From Taenia hydatigena (lineage: Eukaryota; Platyhelminthes; Cestoda; Cyclophyllidea; Taeniidae), in contig JADWOT020001401.1 in the NCBI GenBank assembly GCA_036345935.2, forward strand, positions 1 to 64,000: a stretch of 64,000 nt of DNA. Direction: 5' to 3'. The translations under genes were made by a program, and so were the position numbers. Below the pieces are notes generated by a model. That model ran no database searches and had not been told where the DNA came from. It saw only the letters and a list, made by a program, of their open reading frames with translations. Shown in pieces: positions 59,734 through 64,000 of this stretch (positions are counted from its first letter, which is position 1; each line of letters starts with the position of its first letter).

Positions 59734-60714
59734 ATCGAGCCTATTTTCCCTTTTTACCTCTTCCTCTCTTCCAGCATCATCATCACCTGCTGTTGCTTCC
59801 GCAATTAAGCAGCACACTTCCTCCTCAAACCGATCCACTCTTTGCAACGGTAATGCTTCCAATGGCGCCTGTAGCAGTGAAAGTAGTTGCGCTTGCTGTA
59901 GATGCCTTCTGAAGCGGGCATGCCAGCCGGCGAAAAAGGGGTGGTGAGGAGGGGTGGTGGTCATCACATCTGCCGTGATGGTAACAGCGGTGACGATACC
60001 ATTATGTGGTGGTCAGCATTCGGGATTTTGAGAAGCGCTGAGACACACGTGCCTTGGAAAAGCACCTACCTGGGCAGCATGCAGGCCGAAGTAAGTGAAT
60101 GACAAGCAAGCGGTTGCTTCGATTGTTCTCAGATAGTGTCACCAATAACAAGCCCTTGATCACACGATTTTACCGAAAGAAAAGTATGGAGTAGGTCGAC
60201 AGTTTCTTGCCTTATGCAGATCAGAGTTCATTTCAAAAATATCTTCTATTTTGTTGAATACAATTTTTCAGTTTCATTCCAATTTGTCGCATCTTATGTC
60301 GCTCCATTGTTTTCACCTTCGAGTGCATGCAACAAGGTCCGATCACCACATGCATGCGCACGTCTCGGAAGCGGCTACTGTGAGGCATCTGCATGTAAGT
60401 CAATTTTACTTGCATTAAGCAATCTTCGTCAGGGTGTGTCATCGACCTGGTTTTTGCACCCCATTTAGGGTATCGACCGCACAATGTAGAAGCAAATTCG
60501 CACAAATGCTAGAATTTGATATACTGAGTATTTTTTAGCCATGCGCTATGTATTTCGGACGAACCGTGGCTGAATAAGGGATTCTGTAGTGAGTAGTGTT
60601 CCACCATCTCAGCTGTCAGTGTAATACGATTGGTTTCTCATCTTTAGCCTTGATCCTTAGGCCTTCGTATTGAGTGCAATGATCACATAGGCAGGGAAAA
60701 AGTGATCGAGGCTG

Positions 60715-61020
60715 AGCTCATTCAGACTACGCTTCACGTTCAGTTGCAGACGATGCTCCCTCCACTAACCCGTTTGTGGTCACTGATCACCTCGCACTTA
60801 AAAGGCGCATTCAGGCAAGCATCGCAACAGTGTTGCTGCTCTCGGAAACCGTTCAGCCCTTAGATGAACATTAAGGTGCGGCCATCAATTACAGAATGCC
60901 TGCAAGACCACGAACAAATTAAACGTTAGCAGATCCGTGCAAAACACAAAGAGGAATAATTCGTTTTGCCATTCAACCAAGACTAATGTTAACGAACAAA
61001 CATTCAATTCCTGATTGCTG
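60715..61020 (-). repeat. Inverted repeat pair IR2, right member
   Basis: The reverse complement matches 55,930-56,265 with moderate identity along its whole length. Confidence 0.7.
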
Positions 61021-61634
61021 CCCTAAATCAATGGAAAATGAACGCATGCGGGTGCTCTGAGCAGCATCTGCCAATGTGAATGCGAGACATAAATAAATTA
61101 GCAGTGCGCGAAATCTGTGAATGGTGATACGCTTTCTGCATCATGGAATCCCTGCTAGCAGGCATCTACTGAAAACACTCAGCCTATTCATTAATATCCC
61201 TGGATTGCTATGTCTAGGAATGCTTTAGAACCCCAAATGTGCACCTGCCATTTATTTTAACTAAAAAGCTTCACATGTCAGCTTCCCCATGAACCTAATT
61301 TCTGCAAAAAACAAAATAGCATTAAATAATCTACCTACCCATCCACCTACGCATTCGATCCATCAGTTTGGATGTGGTGTGAGTGCACGATACTAGAGCG
61401 GGTAGCTGCTAAGGAAACAGGACATGGTGAAGCCGAGGCAATGAGGCAGGCAAAACTCAACTGGTTCACGAGTGCTCTGACCCCTAAGCTACGGAGACTG
61501 CTAAAACCTTGTTTCGTACTTCTTCCTTGTCCACTGGTGCAATAAACGACGCCGCTGGTCACACTTCACCTATCACACATTCCATTCCATGTGTCATAAC
61601 GGCGAAGCATGGCATCTGTTCGAAGGAGGGAGGT

Positions 61635-62080
61635 TAGTAACAGGAGCGAATGGGTAGGAGAAGAAGGGTGAGGAGCACAAAAGATGTGAATATAAGGGAG
61701 TGAGTGCAGAGGAAAAGTAGTGGGAAGGATTTGGTAGTGAGAAAGCAAAAGAGAAATGAGGGTAGAGGATTTGTGGTGATGAGGCATATCAGTAGGTTGA
61801 GGCGTCGTTCTAATAACGCGGATGTTATGGATTTTAGCCTCTCACCAGGCATGATGACATTCCACTTTCCTCATTTTAGCTCAATTTACTGCCCCTTCCT
61901 TCAAGCATCCAAGCAGGTGTCACATCCATCCCTCCTGATGCAATCCATATTTGGACAGGCACGGTGCTACTAAATGCAGCAGGAGAAATGAAGGAGTCTT
62001 ATGGCTCCGGCGGGACTCGAACCCACAGTCTTCTAATCCGTAGTCAGACGCCCTATCCATTAGGCCACGGAACCGACGCC
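61635..62080 (+). repeat. Directly duplicated unit D1, copy 2
   Basis: Second copy of the unit at 59,230-59,735. It keeps the purine-rich lead, the GGCGTCG-CTAATAACG block and CTCACCAGGCATGAT, and ends in the intact tRNA-Arg. It lacks the long GGT array. Confidence 0.7.
62002..62074 (-). tRNA. tRNA-Arg, anticodon ACG
   Basis: 73 bases fold into a complete cloverleaf on the minus strand. The acceptor stem is seven pairs (GGTTCCG with CGGAGCC, one G-T), with discriminator A. The D stem GCC/GGC, loop TAATGGATA and T stem GTGGG/CCCGC with TTCGAGT loop all fit. The anticodon stem TCTGA/TTAGA has one G-T, and its loop CTACGGA gives ACG (read as ICG, decoding CGU/CGC/CGA). A box (TGGCCTAATGG) and B box (GGTTCGAGTCC) are intact. 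No run of four T follows closely on the minus strand, so normal termination is uncertain; it may be the tRNA head of a larger repeat. Confidence 0.88.
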
Positions 62081-64000
62081 TTCGTTAATACATTTACTTT
62101 ACGCATTTGCAGATACCCTCACTAGTGGTTCCTTCACATCGTACTCATTGCCTAGACACGTCAGCACTTTAACAAAGACACATCAACTGTTTACTCCCCC
62201 TTCTTTCCATGACTTTTGCAATACACCACGGAATCGCGGTTTGTGATTGGTGGATAACTGTGACATGACTGAGCTGTCCATCGGATAACTGCATTGCGGC
62301 CCAAACATTTGAACTTCCAAAAGGGGTGGCATTGGACACAACTCAGCTGGGCCCTACTTCCCCTCTGGCCAGAAAAAAATGATTTTCGGTTACAGCTACG
62401 ACAAAATTAGGTCGAAGCACCTTTTTTCAGCATCGTAAGTACAGCTTTCCCTTTATTAAATGGCGCAGTTGGAAGTATTTTAAATTTCAGGACTAAGTCT
62501 GTAACATTGGCGGGTTAAAGACAAATCGCTTTCAATGGTTAGCTTTTCATCGCTGAAGGGAAGGCAATGGCTTCCATTTGATCTATCAGAGGATATTGTC
62601 GTCTTGAGGAGAGCTGGTGTGCACTTGCATCTTGTCTATGGAAATCAATGTGGAACAAATGCTCTTCCACTGAATGGCGGAGAAATCATACATTGAGATG
62701 AGAACGCATGAAGCGAGCATAACAAGGTTTACAAAACAAGTTTTTAGCATCTAATTTAAAAATAATTAGCCTCGCAGCAATAGCGTTTGCTATTATAAAG
62801 AGATCGCTGGAGATAGCTGGGCAGAAGCATGAGAAAACGAAATCAAATCTCCAAAAACAGAGGCAAAAATTATTTAGCTTATCTAATCCATTGTTTGAAG
62901 CATGCAACCTAAGAAATGTAGAAGCTAAACAGTAAATGCTCAGTTAGCGTTTTGCTCATAAAAGGAAGACAAAGTGGAAGATCGCCAGCAAGAGCCTCAA
63001 AATGTGCTAAGTCGTCAATATTATTTGTAAAATTTGAAGAAAAGGTATGACGACCGTACCAGCGCATTCATGCTGACGAGGCTGCCAAAGGCTAGTGAAT
63101 GCTAATGGGTGAAATCGCTCTACTAAACCACTCGCAGATGCTAGATAATAATTGCGGCAAGAAGTACGATTTAACGTCAGGATTTAATAAATTCGTTTGC
63201 TCAAAGCTTGTAAACCATGATGAACGCATACCATTATGCAGCTGCACGCTTGAAATGCTCCGTTCAACAAGGTGTTTATGTTCTCTCGTTGGGTAGACCT
63301 CATCGAAACACGTGGACTAAAGTCAACTCACATTTGTAGTGGTGAAGCGAATTCTCCAGCTGTGTAGGCCGCCTGAAAGGGCAGCGTCTGGAAAGTCTGC
63401 TTCATTGCACCTATTAGACATGAGGCGACCAGTGATCGCAAATCTCTTTGCAAGGGCAGTTTTCGTTAATTTATGATGTGAGAAAAGCGAACTCTGGTTT
63501 ATGCTCTGTGCTCAACATAGTGCAAGTAAATTATGACTCTATATGATCATTTTATTAGTTCTGGAGGTGTAAATGCCGAAGATGGGAAGACTAATCCCGT
63601 GTCGTTTGCACTCGAGTCTGCCGCGTGTACGACAGGCACAAGCCAGTGAATGTGACCTACTCACTCCAACAATTTCATCAACTGCCTTTATTGCCCCAAG
63701 TATCCACGTGCCAACGTGTATGTGCGCAGTTTGTCCAGCTTCAAGTATTTGCCCTTGTAAAATTAGGGTGATTTTTAAAAGGCGTAACTCACCATACTTT
63801 GCTCAAGCCACGGCAAATTATGATTTGGATGGCTTTGTTTTATTGACTCATTTGATCAGTGTTTTGACACCACCAACATGTTGTCTCACCTGTTTTCACC
63901 ATGTTGTCCATTTATGTGTTGGATGCTTGGTCGATGGAACATCTGAATGTAGATGCCTTGCACAGTATATGCGGAGTGAAATAGGTAGATTGAAATTGTC
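62081..64000. other. Stretch without recognisable gene at the window end
   Basis: Open frames at 62,686-62,907 (minus) and 63,099-63,296 (plus) show no motif. No RNA gene or simple repeat was seen. Confidence 0.45.

Larger units (their letters stand above)
59230..59735 (+). repeat. Directly duplicated unit D1, copy 1
   Basis: Matches 61,635-62,080 in the same order and orientation at an offset of about 2.34 kb: a purine-rich lead, the microsatellite site, a GGCGTCG-CTAATAACG block with a B-box-like GGATTCAAGCC, then CTCACCAGGCATGAT, then a tRNA-Arg-related sequence. The CTAATAA block with a B box looks like a second, tRNA-Ile(AAT)-like relic, but its stems are weak. Confidence 0.7.

Noticed and set aside
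1..64000. Prokaryotic features (operons, CRISPR arrays, phage or insertion sequences)
   Set aside because: No direct-repeat/spacer array and no ribosome-site-led gene strings; the coding signals are spliced exons.

Overview
The window looks like nuclear DNA of a multicellular animal with long introns and many old repeats. The coding signals are short exons with GT/AG borders, and every supportable protein family is metazoan: a receptor guanylate cyclase, C2H2 zinc fingers, a CELF/Bruno-type RNA-binding domain and a titin/twitchin-type kinase. No Shine-Dalgarno-led operons or long bacterial-type ORFs occur. A flatworm (cestode or trematode) would fit, but that is an impression; nothing in the sequence fixes the taxon.

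The main content is a membrane receptor guanylate cyclase present twice, both on the minus strand. Copy B (about 38.5 to 24.8 kb) can be rebuilt as 18 exons: extracellular ligand-binding domain, membrane segment, kinase-homology domain, dimerisation helix and class III cyclase domain with C-terminal tail. From the juxtamembrane exon onward, splice sites and phases fit almost to the base. Even so, it carries two in-frame TGA codons, a TAA, two frame discrepancies upstream and a one-base deletion in the catalytic domain. It reads as a recently dead, intron-containing pseudogene, unless several of these lesions are assembly errors. Copy A (about 7.84 to 4.57 kb) is a compact, more decayed paralogue of the middle of the gene. 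It has lost exon 8 and has no catalytic domain.

Around the cyclase copies: 0.6-4.6 kb holds old dispersed repeats; 9.7-10.1 kb two minus-strand C2H2 zinc-finger exons; 10.1-15.9 kb no recognisable gene. From 15.9 to 45.4 kb the DNA is bracketed by two nearly identical 2,174-bp arms in opposite orientation, about 25 kb apart, enclosing all of copy B. Inside this bracket lie a diverged kinase-like exon (20.6 kb, plus strand) with a possible fibronectin-III neighbour and a possible next kinase piece. A CELF-like RRM fragment (35.2 kb) sits inside the 6.3-kb first intron of copy B.

From 45 to 64 kb I see no protein gene. This part holds members of a dispersed repeat family (45.2, 56.3 and 57.4-58.4 kb, also 0.65-1.4 kb), an inverted repeat pair (55.9/60.7 kb), and a directly duplicated unit (59.2/61.6 kb) whose second copy has an intact tRNA-Arg(ACG) and whose first has a decayed tRNA plus a 32-unit GGT microsatellite. 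All assignments were made by eye; identities and family names are unverified by search.
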